This document shows positions 26,142 through 34,924 of a stretch of DNA of 64,000 bases, in pieces (position 1 is the first letter of the stretch; the number at the start of each line of letters is the position of its first letter). The notes below the pieces were generated by a model. That model saw nothing but the letters and a program-made list of their open reading frames with translations, was not told the origin of the DNA and made no database searches. Made by a program: the position numbers and the translations under genes. The stretch is from Paraburkholderia humisilvae (GTDB taxonomy: Bacteria > Pseudomonadota > Gammaproteobacteria > Burkholderiales > Burkholderiaceae), in NCBI RefSeq assembly GCF_902859855.1, contig NZ_CADIKH010000024.1, forward strand, positions 1 through 64,000, given 5' to 3'.

Positions 26142-26864
26142 ATGACAATCAAAACTTCTGAGCTCAATTCAAGCTCATATCACTCGACCATCGAGGCCAC
26201 ATCCACCGAAACAGCGAAAAAAGCGACACAGCCTCTCAGTCAAGCACGGGCGAGTTCTGCTCTGAACGGCCTGAAGCCCAGAAAGGCAGATAGCGAGTCA
26301 GGCACCGACCGGGGTTATCTCTCCCCGAAGCAGGCCGCTCTCGTTAACAGCGCTGGCAATCGAGCCTCATTTTCAACGAAAGAAATCGATCGTGCAGACG
26401 ATGAAGCGCTAGCCATGGCGATCGAGGAAAGCAAGAAGACCGCCATGGCTGGCCCGATGACCGACTTCCAGGCCAGGATCGCCGCCGCAAAGGAGCACAG
26501 GTTTAATGTCAAATCAACCGCGATCGGAGAGGCCAACGACGAGGCAATGGCTGCGGCAATAAAACTGAGCGAGGCGTCTTCAACGCCGATATCGCCTTCG
26601 ACGCAGCGCGCGAATCATGTCAAACATCCGACCGTCCAATCCACGCCGCGGCCAACTGTAGCGGATCTGTTCAAGGCGTCGAACGCACCGATGCAAACGA
26701 TCAGGAATCGTCTTTTCTCCATGTTCCGCAATGCTTCTCTTTTCAAAGCGTTCAACGAAAGGCCACAAGCGATGAGCAAGCCGACAACACCTGGCGAAAA
26801 GACTCGCACGGATATCGTCGGCCAGCGCGAGCGAACGACCAACGTACCCGGACAGAAGGCGTGA
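26142..26864 (+). CDS. Candidate T3 effector with two ubiquitin-interacting motifs
   Basis: 240 residues. The first ~45 are Ser/Thr/Ala-rich, typical of a T3 secretion signal. Two short helices match the eukaryotic UIM consensus (acidic-x-hydrophobic-x-x-Ala-hydrophobic-x-x-Ser): DDEALAMAIEES at ~86-97 and NDEAMAAAIKLS at ~132-143. The rest is polar, with a basic hydrophobic stretch (RNRLFSMFRNASLFKAF, ~188-205). No enzymatic domain is visible. It might bind ubiquitin or ubiquitylated host proteins. No perfect hrpII box was found upstream. The effector call rests on context, leader composition and the UIM motifs. Confidence 0.6.
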   Translation: MTIKTSELNSSSYHSTIEATSTETAKKATQPLSQARASSALNGLKPRKADSESGTDRGYLSPKQAALVNSAGNRASFSTKEIDRADDEALAMAIEESKKTAMAGPMTDFQARIAAAKEHRFNVKSTAIGEANDEAMAAAIKLSEASSTPISPSTQRANHVKHPTVQSTPRPTVADLFKASNAPMQTIRNRLFSMFRNASLFKAFNERPQAMSKPTTPGEKTRTDIVGQRERTTNVPGQKA

Positions 26865-26930
26865 GGTCGCCGGCACGCAACACTCGTTCGACTCCCACGA
26901 TGGACCACGCATTCCGTTTATCCACACCCC

Positions 26931-27896
26931 ATGTCGCTACATCCGAACTTCCGCGAGCTGCTGGACCGCCTGAAGCATAAAAAATCACCGATAGGCACGC
27001 TGCCAGTCGCGCTCGCCCGGCAGTATTTCGACTTCTACACACCGCTGTGCGACATCGACCCTCCGCCGCTACCGCATGTGGAAGACATTGAAGTGCCTGC
27101 CCGCGATGGCACCAGCCTGAAGGCCCGCCTTTACTGTTACGAGCAGCCCAACTGGTGGTCTCCCCTGCCCGTTTTGCTGTATTTCCATTCGGGCGGGTTC
27201 GTGTTCGGCCGCATCGAAACAGCCGAAGCACAATGCCGTTCGCTAGCCCTTGAAGCGCGCTGCGCCGTGCTTTCCATCGATTATCGACTGGCTCCCGAAT
27301 TCCGGTTTCCCACCGCGATCGATGATGCGCTCGATTCGCTGATCTGGGTGCAGCGCAACGCGCACGCGCTGGGTCTCGATCCGCATCGCATCGCCGTCGG
27401 AGGCGAAAGCGCGGGCGCAAACCTCGCGGCTGTGACGGCCGTCAATGCACGCGACCTGCACATCCGGCTCGCGATGCAATTGCTCGTGTACCCAGGGCTT
27501 TCTCGCCGACACGACCTCGACTCCCATCTCTCGTACGGCGAAGGATACTCTTTGACCATCGGCCTCATTCGACGGCTGCAGAAGCTCTATCTGCGCAACG
27601 CACAGGACACCGACGACTGGCGCTTTGCACCGCTCGATGCCGCGTTGCAGCCTGCGAACGGTTACGGGAATCTCGCGCCGGCGTTGTTTCTGTCCGCACA
27701 GTACGATCCGCTGATCGACGAGCAGTTTCTATACGCGAACAAACTTCTGGATGCGGGAAACTCGGTCCATATGTGCTGCTATCCGGGCATGATTCATGGC
27801 TTCTTTTCGATGAGCCGGTTCGTGGAAGCCGCGGCGCAAGCACGCGCCGAGGCCGGCCAGTCATTGCGCCGAGCATTCCGCGCGATCGACGGTTAG
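26931..27896 (+). CDS. Alpha/beta hydrolase of the HSL/acetyl-esterase family
   Basis: 321 residues. Oxyanion-hole motif LYFHSGGFVFG (HSGG instead of HGGG), nucleophile elbow GGESAGAN with Ser ~165, acid in SAQYDPLIDE and His in GMIHGFFSM, all in the order of the hormone-sensitive-lipase family. It should hydrolyse short-chain esters in the cytoplasm. No signal peptide. Its placement among secreted proteins is unusual and it has no obvious T3 leader, so it may be a cargo metabolic gene. Confidence 0.85.
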   Translation: MSLHPNFRELLDRLKHKKSPIGTLPVALARQYFDFYTPLCDIDPPPLPHVEDIEVPARDGTSLKARLYCYEQPNWWSPLPVLLYFHSGGFVFGRIETAEAQCRSLALEARCAVLSIDYRLAPEFRFPTAIDDALDSLIWVQRNAHALGLDPHRIAVGGESAGANLAAVTAVNARDLHIRLAMQLLVYPGLSRRHDLDSHLSYGEGYSLTIGLIRRLQKLYLRNAQDTDDWRFAPLDAALQPANGYGNLAPALFLSAQYDPLIDEQFLYANKLLDAGNSVHMCCYPGMIHGFFSMSRFVEAAAQARAEAGQSLRRAFRAIDG

Positions 27897-27910
27897 CCAG
27901 CAAGCGTCGC

Positions 27911-27934
27911 TTCGCTATACCGGGCATGCGTTCT
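27911..27934 (+). promoter_or_regulatory. hrpII-like box (one mismatch) for the harpin gene
   Basis: TTCG-N16-TTCT, 155 bases before ATG 28089. Thirty bases later AGTATTTAAT could serve as the -10 region. Confidence 0.5.
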
Positions 27935-28088
27935 CGCATCACGCGTCAAGCGTAGCCGTGAAAGTATTTAATCGAATGACATTTAGACTTTGCTGACAGG
28001 GCGGCAACATCGGGCTACATCGCCTGCTGCCGTAACCGACCGGCAAGCGTTTTTCTATTGGACATCCGCTTCAAAGGAGATCGACACC

Positions 28089-28817
28089 ATGAGCAGCATC
28101 GATGCAGCAGGCAACTACGGCATGAGCGTTCCACCCGACATGGGTTCGTGGTCGGATTCAACGCAGACCCTGATCAACGATCCGGTCACAGCCTTCGGGT
28201 CGACATCTGGCATGGGCGGCACATTCGGCGCCGGCATGACAGGCGATATGAAATCGGCTAGCGGTAACAATGGCACCCCTCCGGACACCAACGACCTCGG
28301 GATGTCGATGTACGAAATCCAACAGAAGGATCCCACGCTTTTCAACCAGATTGACCAGGACGACCAGAATGGCGACAGTGACGCGCTGACCGCGGACTTT
28401 CAGAAGGCGGCTCAGGAAGGCGATATTTCCCAGGGCGACGAACAAAAAATCCTCGCAGGTCTGCAGCAGGACCCCAACTTGAGCAGCGATGCAAAACTGC
28501 AGAACGATCCCGACATGCTCAACAAGATGCAATCGGACGCCAGCAATGGTGACGGCAACGCGCTAGTCGAAGACATCCTGAACGCTTACCAGAAAGGCGA
28601 TATTTCCAAGAGCGACGCGGAATCCATGCTGGGCGACGCGCAGGAGACGGCGAACCAGAACGGTGGCGGCAGAATCAACCAGCAGGAACGCGATAAAGCC
28701 GAATCGGTGTTGGGAGAAAGTAGCGATCTCATTTCGAGGGGCGAGACGCGCGGCGAACTCGTGCTCGATGATCTGGGCGGAGGCATTCTCGGCAAAGCGC
28801 TCAGCGGTATTTTCTGA
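28089..28817 (+). CDS. Harpin-like secreted acidic protein with internal duplication
   Basis: 242 residues, start ATG 28089 (AAGGAGA upstream). No cysteine, Gly/Asp/Gln/Ser-rich and acidic: the profile of harpins secreted by Hrp systems. Residues ~81-123 and ~140-182 are diverged copies: FNQIDQDDQNGDSDAL...KAAQEGDIS and LNKMQSDASNGDGNAL...AYQKGDIS. The D-x-x-N-G-D pattern resembles a calcium-binding loop. The C-terminus ends in a small hydrophobic helix (GGGILGKALSGIF). It likely acts extracellularly or at the host membrane. The family name is by likeness, not by a recognised domain. Confidence 0.65.
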   Translation: MSSIDAAGNYGMSVPPDMGSWSDSTQTLINDPVTAFGSTSGMGGTFGAGMTGDMKSASGNNGTPPDTNDLGMSMYEIQQKDPTLFNQIDQDDQNGDSDALTADFQKAAQEGDISQGDEQKILAGLQQDPNLSSDAKLQNDPDMLNKMQSDASNGDGNALVEDILNAYQKGDISKSDAESMLGDAQETANQNGGGRINQQERDKAESVLGESSDLISRGETRGELVLDDLGGGILGKALSGIF

Positions 28818-28825
28818 TTCGGGTA

Positions 28826-28861
28826 GCACTAGCAGGGCAACGTTCGTGGTCCTGCTAGTGC
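28826..28861 (+). terminator. Stem-loop after the harpin gene
   Basis: Perfect 11-base inverted repeat GCACTAGCAGG / CCTGCTAGTGC around a 14-base loop, nine bases after the stop codon. The T-run is short (GTTT), so it is a weak or bidirectional terminator between the convergent genes. Confidence 0.5.
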
Positions 28862-28942
28862 ATCGTTTGACCGACCGTCCCGCGGCCGGACATACAGACT
28901 CTCCTGGTTTTCCTGACCGTCTCCCCGACCGTCTCTAATCGG

Positions 28943-30508
28943 TCACAGCCCTTCATCCAGGAAGTTCTGCGCATACTGTACGCGATTGCCCATTTGCGGA
29001 TCGGTCGCCTCTTCGTAGTCCTCATCCCAAACCTTGGCTGCGTCGGACACATTGTTCGTCTTCTTGATGTCGGTGATCGTCTTGCTATAGGCGCCGTCCA
29101 GTTCCTGATTCATGAAGCCGATGTTCGCCTGCAGGCTGCCCGGATCGAGACCATGCTCATTCGCATAGTCGATCTCACCCTGCTTACGCGTACCGCCCCA
29201 TTGTGCGAGACCCCATCCGTGGCCGTTGTCGTCCGCATCGTTGCTGGAAGGTGCGCCGGTTGCACCGCCCTGATTCACGTCGCCCTGCAGGCCGCTTTCC
29301 TGCTGCAGATTGCCGAGCACGCCCGCCGCCTGGGTCGCCGTCAAGCCGTAGCGCTGCTCGAGATCCTCGGCGATCGCCTTGGCCGGGTCGCTCGTTGAAA
29401 TATTCGGTACCGTGCTATCCGAACCTTTGCTGCCGCTCGTACTGCCACCGGTACTGCTGCTTGTGCCGCCACCCGAGCTGCCGCTTGTGCTGCCCGACGA
29501 TGAAGAGGGGTTGGCCGGCGGAGCGTTTTCGGCAGGATCATCGGTTCCCGATCCACCATCGGCGGGCAAGCCACCCGAGCCGGACACTGCAGGGCCGGCC
29601 ATCAATCCGCCTTCGGCTGCCCACTGGAAGTTGCCGATACCTGAAATGCCATCCGCCCCGGCGACGTCATGAGTCTCGATCTGCTCGTAGATGTCCGGGT
29701 TCTCGAGCATATAGTTCGCCGCCTCCGATACGCCCGGTGGCATATTGGGTGGGGGATTGTTCGCGAGTTGATAGAGCGCGTTCGGGTCGAGCGCGCCGAT
29801 ATTGTTTTGCGACATGTAACTGGCAAGCGCGCCCGCCGCCGCCTGCGCTTCCAGAGGATCACTGCCGAACAGGGAGGACATATCACCAAATGACGACATG
29901 TCACCCAACGACGACATTCCGCCCATGCTGGACATCCCGCCAAACGACGTCATACCGCCCATCGAAGGCATCCCGCCAAACGACGTCATACCGCCCATCG
30001 AAGGCATCCCGCCAAACGCAGTGATCCCGCCCATCGAAGGCATTCCGCCAAACGGCGACATTCCGCCGAAACCCGAACCCGAGCCCATCTGAAACGGGGA
30101 TGCCGACGACAGACCGCCTTCCGACGCCCACTGGAAGTTGCCCACACCAGACAGACCATCCGCGCCGGACGAATCGTGCGTCTCGATCTGCTCGTACGCA
30201 CTCGAGTTCTTCAACATGTACGCGGCCGCCGCGGAAACACCAGGTGGCGTGCCCGACGGAGGATTGTTCGCGAGCGCATATAGCTGGTTCGGATCCAGCG
30301 TGCCGATATTGTCCTGCGTCATGTAGCTCGCCAGATCCCCCGCCGCGGCCTGCGTTTTAAGCGTGCCCGCACCTTGCTGGATAAACTGCTGGGCCAACTG
30401 CATGTACTGCTGTTCCAGCTGCTGAAGATTCGGCGAATCCGAACCGCTATCGACAGGCGTGGACAGCATGTCTGTGTTGAACGACGGAAAGACGTCGACC
30501 GTGCTCAT
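28943..30508 (-). CDS. Harpin-like protein fused to a phage-tail-type lysozyme domain
   Basis: 521 residues. Residues ~53-133 and ~222-302 are two copies of a domain containing ASYMxQxNIGxLDPN, LANNPP, PPGVS and YEQIETHDxxGADG. Between them is a Gly/Met/Ser repeat tract (GGMPSMGGMTSF units). A Ser/Gly linker (~310-365) leads to a phage_lysozyme2-like domain (~370-521) with VLGNLQQESGL (catalytic Glu) and GWGLAQWGG. No cysteine and no Sec signal. A perfect hrpII box 93 bases upstream marks it as a Hrp-regulated T3 substrate. The lysozyme domain could locally cut peptidoglycan or be a structural glycan-binding unit. Confidence 0.75.
   Translation of the reverse strand: MSTVDVFPSFNTDMLSTPVDSGSDSPNLQQLEQQYMQLAQQFIQQGAGTLKTQAAAGDLASYMTQDNIGTLDPNQLYALANNPPSGTPPGVSAAAAYMLKNSSAYEQIETHDSSGADGLSGVGNFQWASEGGLSSASPFQMGSGSGFGGMSPFGGMPSMGGITAFGGMPSMGGMTSFGGMPSMGGMTSFGGMSSMGGMSSLGDMSSFGDMSSLFGSDPLEAQAAAGALASYMSQNNIGALDPNALYQLANNPPPNMPPGVSEAANYMLENPDIYEQIETHDVAGADGISGIGNFQWAAEGGLMAGPAVSGSGGLPADGGSGTDDPAENAPPANPSSSSGSTSGSSGGGTSSSTGGSTSGSKGSDSTVPNISTSDPAKAIAEDLEQRYGLTATQAAGVLGNLQQESGLQGDVNQGGATGAPSSNDADDNGHGWGLAQWGGTRKQGEIDYANEHGLDPGSLQANIGFMNQELDGAYSKTITDIKKTNNVSDAAKVWDEDYEEATDPQMGNRVQYAQNFLDEGL
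29936..30043. repeat. Three tandem 36-bp repeats
   Basis: Units 29936-29971, 29972-30007 and 30008-30043. The first two are identical and the third differs at a few bases; partial units flank them. They encode the 12-residue GGMPSMGGMTSF repeat of the harpin-lysozyme protein. The near identity suggests recent expansion and likely copy-number variation between strains. Confidence 0.85.
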
Positions 30509-30600
30509 GGCTTAACCCGTGTGAAGAGTGACACGTAAGCGTCGTAGGAACGCACCCGATGAATTGTCCGATCTTTGTCGGACGGCGCGCTGCCCATCCG

Positions 30601-30624
30601 CGAAGCGCGCCACACCGACGCGAA
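30601..30624 (-). promoter_or_regulatory. hrpII/PIP box (perfect) for the harpin-lysozyme gene
   Basis: CGAA at 30601-30604 and 30621-30624 (plus strand), spacing 16, 93 bases before ATG 30508. No perfect YANNNT at the standard distance; CAATTC lies at +35. Confidence 0.75.
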
Positions 30625-30667
30625 CCGTGCACAACGCAACGCATCTTCGTAGCATCGCGCGTGACCA

Positions 30668-31615
30668 CTAGCTCTTCTGATGCGTGATATTCAATCCCGT
30701 AAACGTCACTGAGCTTCCTCCAGCGGGATCCTGACAGTAGTTGCCGGCCTTGCAATACATATCGCTTTTCTGGAACGACGGATCGAGCGAAACGGTCTTG
30801 CTTTGTCCCGCGGCTGAAATATCAAGTTGGCCATTGGGCTGCAACTTCATGCTGTATGAAAACGATTGCCCCGGCTTGACGCCGGTCGCAATCGTCACGT
30901 CGTGCCGGCCCGCGTTCGGCGAATTCGAATCCATGATGCTCGCCACGATGTTCCCGTTGTCGTAGTGCAGTTCAACTGGCGGACGCGGCTTTGCGCCATC
31001 AACGGACTTCTGGTGAATCTGTCCGATCACGATGTCGCCGTTCGGCGGTAGCTTGTCGACCGAAAGCGTCGCGCTTAACGTCGTGGTGCCATCGGACATA
31101 TGCCACGAACCGTTTTCCTCCAGTTCGCTGCGCGGAAAACTGGAGTTCGCGGTATGCGCGCCACCGCCCGACGGCACGTTGAAGGTAATCGAACCGTTGC
31201 TGTTCTGCTGAAAATACTGACTCGAATAGCTCGACAGCTTATTGCCGCTGATCGTATCGACATTGCCATTGCTGCCGCTTGGCAATTGAAGTTGTCCGAA
31301 TTCAGACAGATTCACCTTCGTCGGACCGGCACCGCTAGTCGACCCGCTGGCCGGCGGGCTGGCTGGAGACGGCGTAATGTCAGGTGACCCTGTCGCCGTC
31401 GTCAGCACACCTGGCGACCCTTGCATGCCCGGCGACGACCCGCCGGCGTCAGCGCCCGCACCCGCGCCGCGCAGAAACATCGACAGCTCGCTGATAAGCT
31501 GCTTCAGCAACTGCTCGAATCCCGCGATACAGGATGAACCTGTCGCGCCAGTCGAACTCATCGACAACGCGTCGAGGGGCATGCTCGAAAATGGCGAGTC
31601 CATGTTGATGGGCAT
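30668..31615 (-). CDS. Harpin-like leader fused to a PL7 alginate-lyase-like domain
   Basis: 315 residues from ATG 31615 (GGAG upstream). Residues 1-~100 are Ser/Gly/Pro-rich with one amphipathic helix (FEQLLKQLISELSMFLRG), as in HrpW/PopW-type harpins. Residues ~105-315 form a polysaccharide lyase family 7 fold. The three family motifs are visible: SFPRSELEE, IGQIHQK and, as a variant, MYCKAGNYCQ (Tyr retained). HrpW and PopW carry pectate lyases at this position; a PL7 domain is unusual. No Sec signal, so T3 export is likely. No perfect hrpII box upstream. Confidence 0.78.
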   Translation of the reverse strand: MPINMDSPFSSMPLDALSMSSTGATGSSCIAGFEQLLKQLISELSMFLRGAGAGADAGGSSPGMQGSPGVLTTATGSPDITPSPASPPASGSTSGAGPTKVNLSEFGQLQLPSGSNGNVDTISGNKLSSYSSQYFQQNSNGSITFNVPSGGGAHTANSSFPRSELEENGSWHMSDGTTTLSATLSVDKLPPNGDIVIGQIHQKSVDGAKPRPPVELHYDNGNIVASIMDSNSPNAGRHDVTIATGVKPGQSFSYSMKLQPNGQLDISAAGQSKTVSLDPSFQKSDMYCKAGNYCQDPAGGSSVTFTGLNITHQKS

Positions 31616-31826
31616 ATTCAGGCTCCGTCTAAGTGGCGCAAGATGGCAAGCGCCCAATCGCCCGAATACACGGATTCCCGTGCATCGCGCTAGCGCCCTA
31701 CTACTCTATAAAAGGCATTGCATGTTCTGAATCGAACACAGCACCCAGGTCGCCAAATCCGAAGCTTGCTTCCCGACAACACGTCAGCGATTGCGATGCA
31801 TGCGACCTCGCGATCGCATGTTGCGC

Positions 31827-33020
31827 TCAACTGCTACGCAACCATACGTCCGCGTAGCCATGAACCACCCCGCCCTGATACCGTCTCAATCGTTCGAAAT
31901 CCAGCACGGCTGCCGGCATCGTGTCGAGCAGCGCATGCCATACCGCCTCCACGCCTATCATGCCCAGCGCACGTCCAATGCAGGCGTGTGCGCCTGCGCC
32001 GAACGACAGATTGTCCGCGGCCGACCGAGTCAGATCGATCGTCTCCGGATGCACAAATGCGTGAGGGTCACGATTCGCGGAGGCTAGCAGCAAAAGCATT
32101 GGATCACCGCGCCCAATTCGCTGGCCACCCAATTCGATATCGCGCGACGGGTAACGAAGCACGCCATGCGCGACCCCATCGAGCCGCATCAACTCTCTCA
32201 CCACTTTCGATACCGCGCCGCGATCCTTGACGCACGCTTCCCATATGCAGCGCTGCTGCAGCGCCAGCACGACGGTGCCGCACATTGCTCGCGCCGTCGT
32301 GCCAAAGCCCGCCACGAACAGAACGACGAGATTGTCCAGCAGTTCGTCGCGGCTCAGCACGCCTTGCGCCTCGAACTCCAGCAATGGACGGATCGGATGA
32401 TCAGGCGCGCCATGCCGCTCGACGTCGTCGACGAAATTTCGCACGAGCGCCATAAAGCGATCGAGGCCTGGCATCAGCTCCGCACACATCGCGTCGGTCA
32501 CCACCGGTTCGACAAGGAAGCTCGACGCCGATACGCATGCGCCAAGCCATGTCGCCGCATCCCGTCGCGCGATGCCGAGCAGACCGCACACGGTCTGCAC
32601 AGCCAGCACCAGTGCAATAGCCGACAGTTCGAATTCGCCCGCCGCGGCGGACATGCGAATCAGGCTCGATGCCTCGCGGTTGATCGATGAACGCAGCGAC
32701 TCGATCGGAGCGCGCCTGAATAGCGGTGCCATCGCATCGCGCAGGCGCGCATGCTCGCCACCGCTATGGCGCTGGAACGATCCACGCGCGCAGACGAATT
32801 CATCGCCCAGCGGCTGAGTCAGGAAAATGCCGTCGCGATCGCGCAGCACCTGCATCACAAGCGCGTGCCCCGCCACCAGCCAGGTCCCTTGCGGGTCCCG
32901 ATAGACGCCACCCGATTCCCGCAACGCGTCGTATAGCGGGTAAGGATCCCCCTCCCCGCTCCCGAGAATCGATGGAATCATGCTGCCGTTTGCCAGTTTC
33001 GCGTCATCCATCATGGTCAC
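31827..33020 (-). CDS. Cytochrome P450
   Basis: 397 residues, soluble bacterial class I type. The heme-binding loop is FGAGAHACIGRALG with the Cys ligand, the K-helix ExxR is ELMR, and the I-helix is AGFGTTAR, where the usual acidic residue before Thr-Thr is missing. No signal peptide. It starts 46 bases after sctC on the same strand and is probably on the sctC transcript, so it would be Hrp-induced. The substrate is unknown; no ferredoxin or reductase gene is nearby. Confidence 0.9.
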   Translation of the reverse strand: MTMMDDAKLANGSMIPSILGSGEGDPYPLYDALRESGGVYRDPQGTWLVAGHALVMQVLRDRDGIFLTQPLGDEFVCARGSFQRHSGGEHARLRDAMAPLFRRAPIESLRSSINREASSLIRMSAAAGEFELSAIALVLAVQTVCGLLGIARRDAATWLGACVSASSFLVEPVVTDAMCAELMPGLDRFMALVRNFVDDVERHGAPDHPIRPLLEFEAQGVLSRDELLDNLVVLFVAGFGTTARAMCGTVVLALQQRCIWEACVKDRGAVSKVVRELMRLDGVAHGVLRYPSRDIELGGQRIGRGDPMLLLLASANRDPHAFVHPETIDLTRSAADNLSFGAGAHACIGRALGMIGVEAVWHALLDTMPAAVLDFERLRRYQGGVVHGYADVWLRSS

Positions 33021-33065
33021 CGTTTTCGCTTTGCCGCTGCGGCCAATCCCGATCAGTCGCTTAGG

Positions 33066-34787
33066 TCAAAGGTCGAGCACCTTTGGCGAAACCAGAAAGA
33101 GCCTTTGCATATGCGACTTGCTGTTCGACGAACTGCGGAACAGCGCGCCCAGCAATGGAATCCTGGACAGACCCGGTACACCGGTGACTCCATTCGCGTC
33201 GCTATCGGCGCTATAGCCTCCGATCAGCAAACTCTGCCCCGGGTGGACAAATGCCTGGGTATTGATCTCGCTGTTCGTCACGACCGGAATGTTGTCGACC
33301 TGTTGTCCGGTCAGTTGACCATCCTGAACATTCACAACGAGTTTGATGCGTGTCAGGTCGCCGTCGTCCACCACCATCGGCAACACGCGCAGCGACACGC
33401 CTGTCGAAACCGCATAAAGGTCCGCGGACGCGAAGCCCGATACGCGCACATAGAACTTCGTCTTGTTGTTCATGATCGCCTCGACGTTATCGAGCGTCGC
33501 CACGGTCGGCGTCGCTTCGATCTTCGCCTTCGCGGTCGCCGCCAGCGCGTTGATGCGGGCGATGAAATGGTCGCTGTCGCCGACTACGGCCTGCAGGCCG
33601 CCCGGCAAAGTCTGCCCCGGAGCGCCTCGGCTCGCTACGAGGAAATTGTCTCCTCGCGCACTCCAGCTCACGCCCAGTTGATTGAGCTCATCCGAGTCGA
33701 TCTCGAGGATGCTGGCCTGAATCTCGATCAGCTTCGGCTTGCGGTCCAGCTTCGCGATCAGCGGATCGTACTGATCGATGCGCGCAGGCGTGTCTCTGAC
33801 CAGCACCGAGTTTGTCCCCGGGTCCGCCTGAATGATCGGCAAACCCGACCGTCCGTTCGTGACCGAATACCCATCGCCTTGCGTCTGCCCGCCGTCCTGC
33901 GACCCGGACGAAACGCCATTGTCGCCGCCTCTGCCTGCGAGACGCGCAATCAACGCACTGCCGGCGCCGGGCGCCGTGCCGATCGACGCATCGTCGCCCG
34001 CCGGCATATTAGGCGGCAGCGGCGGATACAGCGACGACGGACGGCCGCCCTCGGTGCTGCCGCTCACGTCCGCGCTCGGCGCCACCCGCTCGACGCCGGG
34101 CGCCATGCTGGCGGTACGCGTTGCGCCGTTGTCGGGGCCGCCCTGCCTCGGGTGATAGATGCCGGTCAGGATCGACGCGACGCCCGGAATCGTCACGTCC
34201 TTGCCGTCCACCTGCATCGTATGATCGGCCGCCCAACCGTTTCGCAACTGGAACACCCTCACCACCGTGCCGATCGACTGCAACGCATTGTCCTCGACTT
34301 GCTGCGCAATCTGCGCCACCAGCTTCACATACTGCGGCGGACCGTTGACCAGCGCGGTATTCGAATCGGCATCGTAGATGACGGGAAAACGCGAGTCGAC
34401 CAGCCCGAGGTTTTCCAACGCCGTGCGTAAATCCTGCGGGGGCGCGTGCGAGAAATGCAGGATCTGATACTTGACCTCGTTCGCGCTCGAAATCCACAAG
34501 ACCCGGCCGTCGTAAAACCAGACAAAGCCGAACGACGACGCCAGCGTGTCGAGGAACCGCTGCGGCGATACGTCGAAGTTGCCGGTCACGGACCCTTGCA
34601 CGTTGTCCGCCACCGACGCGACCACCCCCTGGCTTGCCGTGAAATCGCGCAGTACGTCCTTGAGATTCTTGCCGTCGACGGCCACATGAACCACCGAGCT
34701 GCGCCAGTGAACAGGCGCCGCATATCCGGCAAGACTATGACCCAGGAGCACCAGCATGATGGCGCACGAACCGAAAAACACTTTCAT
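33066..34787 (-). CDS. sctC: T3SS outer-membrane secretin SctC (HrcC)
   Basis: 573 residues. Sec signal (LVLLGHSLAGYAA), N0/N1 domains (NLKDVLRDFTASQGVVASV; TALENLGLVDSRFPVIYD), a variable Gly/Ser-rich insertion at ~230-300, and the C-terminal secretin barrel with the conserved VPGLSRIPLLGALF and a final LFLVSPKVLDL. It forms the outer-membrane ring of the injectisome. It is transcribed apart from the hrpB operon, from its own hrpII promoter. Confidence 0.95.
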   Translation of the reverse strand: MKVFFGSCAIMLVLLGHSLAGYAAPVHWRSSVVHVAVDGKNLKDVLRDFTASQGVVASVADNVQGSVTGNFDVSPQRFLDTLASSFGFVWFYDGRVLWISSANEVKYQILHFSHAPPQDLRTALENLGLVDSRFPVIYDADSNTALVNGPPQYVKLVAQIAQQVEDNALQSIGTVVRVFQLRNGWAADHTMQVDGKDVTIPGVASILTGIYHPRQGGPDNGATRTASMAPGVERVAPSADVSGSTEGGRPSSLYPPLPPNMPAGDDASIGTAPGAGSALIARLAGRGGDNGVSSGSQDGGQTQGDGYSVTNGRSGLPIIQADPGTNSVLVRDTPARIDQYDPLIAKLDRKPKLIEIQASILEIDSDELNQLGVSWSARGDNFLVASRGAPGQTLPGGLQAVVGDSDHFIARINALAATAKAKIEATPTVATLDNVEAIMNNKTKFYVRVSGFASADLYAVSTGVSLRVLPMVVDDGDLTRIKLVVNVQDGQLTGQQVDNIPVVTNSEINTQAFVHPGQSLLIGGYSADSDANGVTGVPGLSRIPLLGALFRSSSNSKSHMQRLFLVSPKVLDL

Positions 34788-34924
34788 TTTTCTTTAGGCG
34801 ACGATGGAATGAATCGGTTGACGACGCATCGAATTGATCTTTACCCCGGCTATGCCGCCTTATGCCGCACATCTCATTGCGATCATTCTCCAGGTGCAGT
34901 CGACTGAATTATCCGGAAGCGGCC

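Noticed and set aside
31663..31797. Possible hrpII box before the PL7 harpin gene
   Set aside because: No TTCG pair with 16-base spacing; the nearest has two mismatches (CGAC/CGAT).
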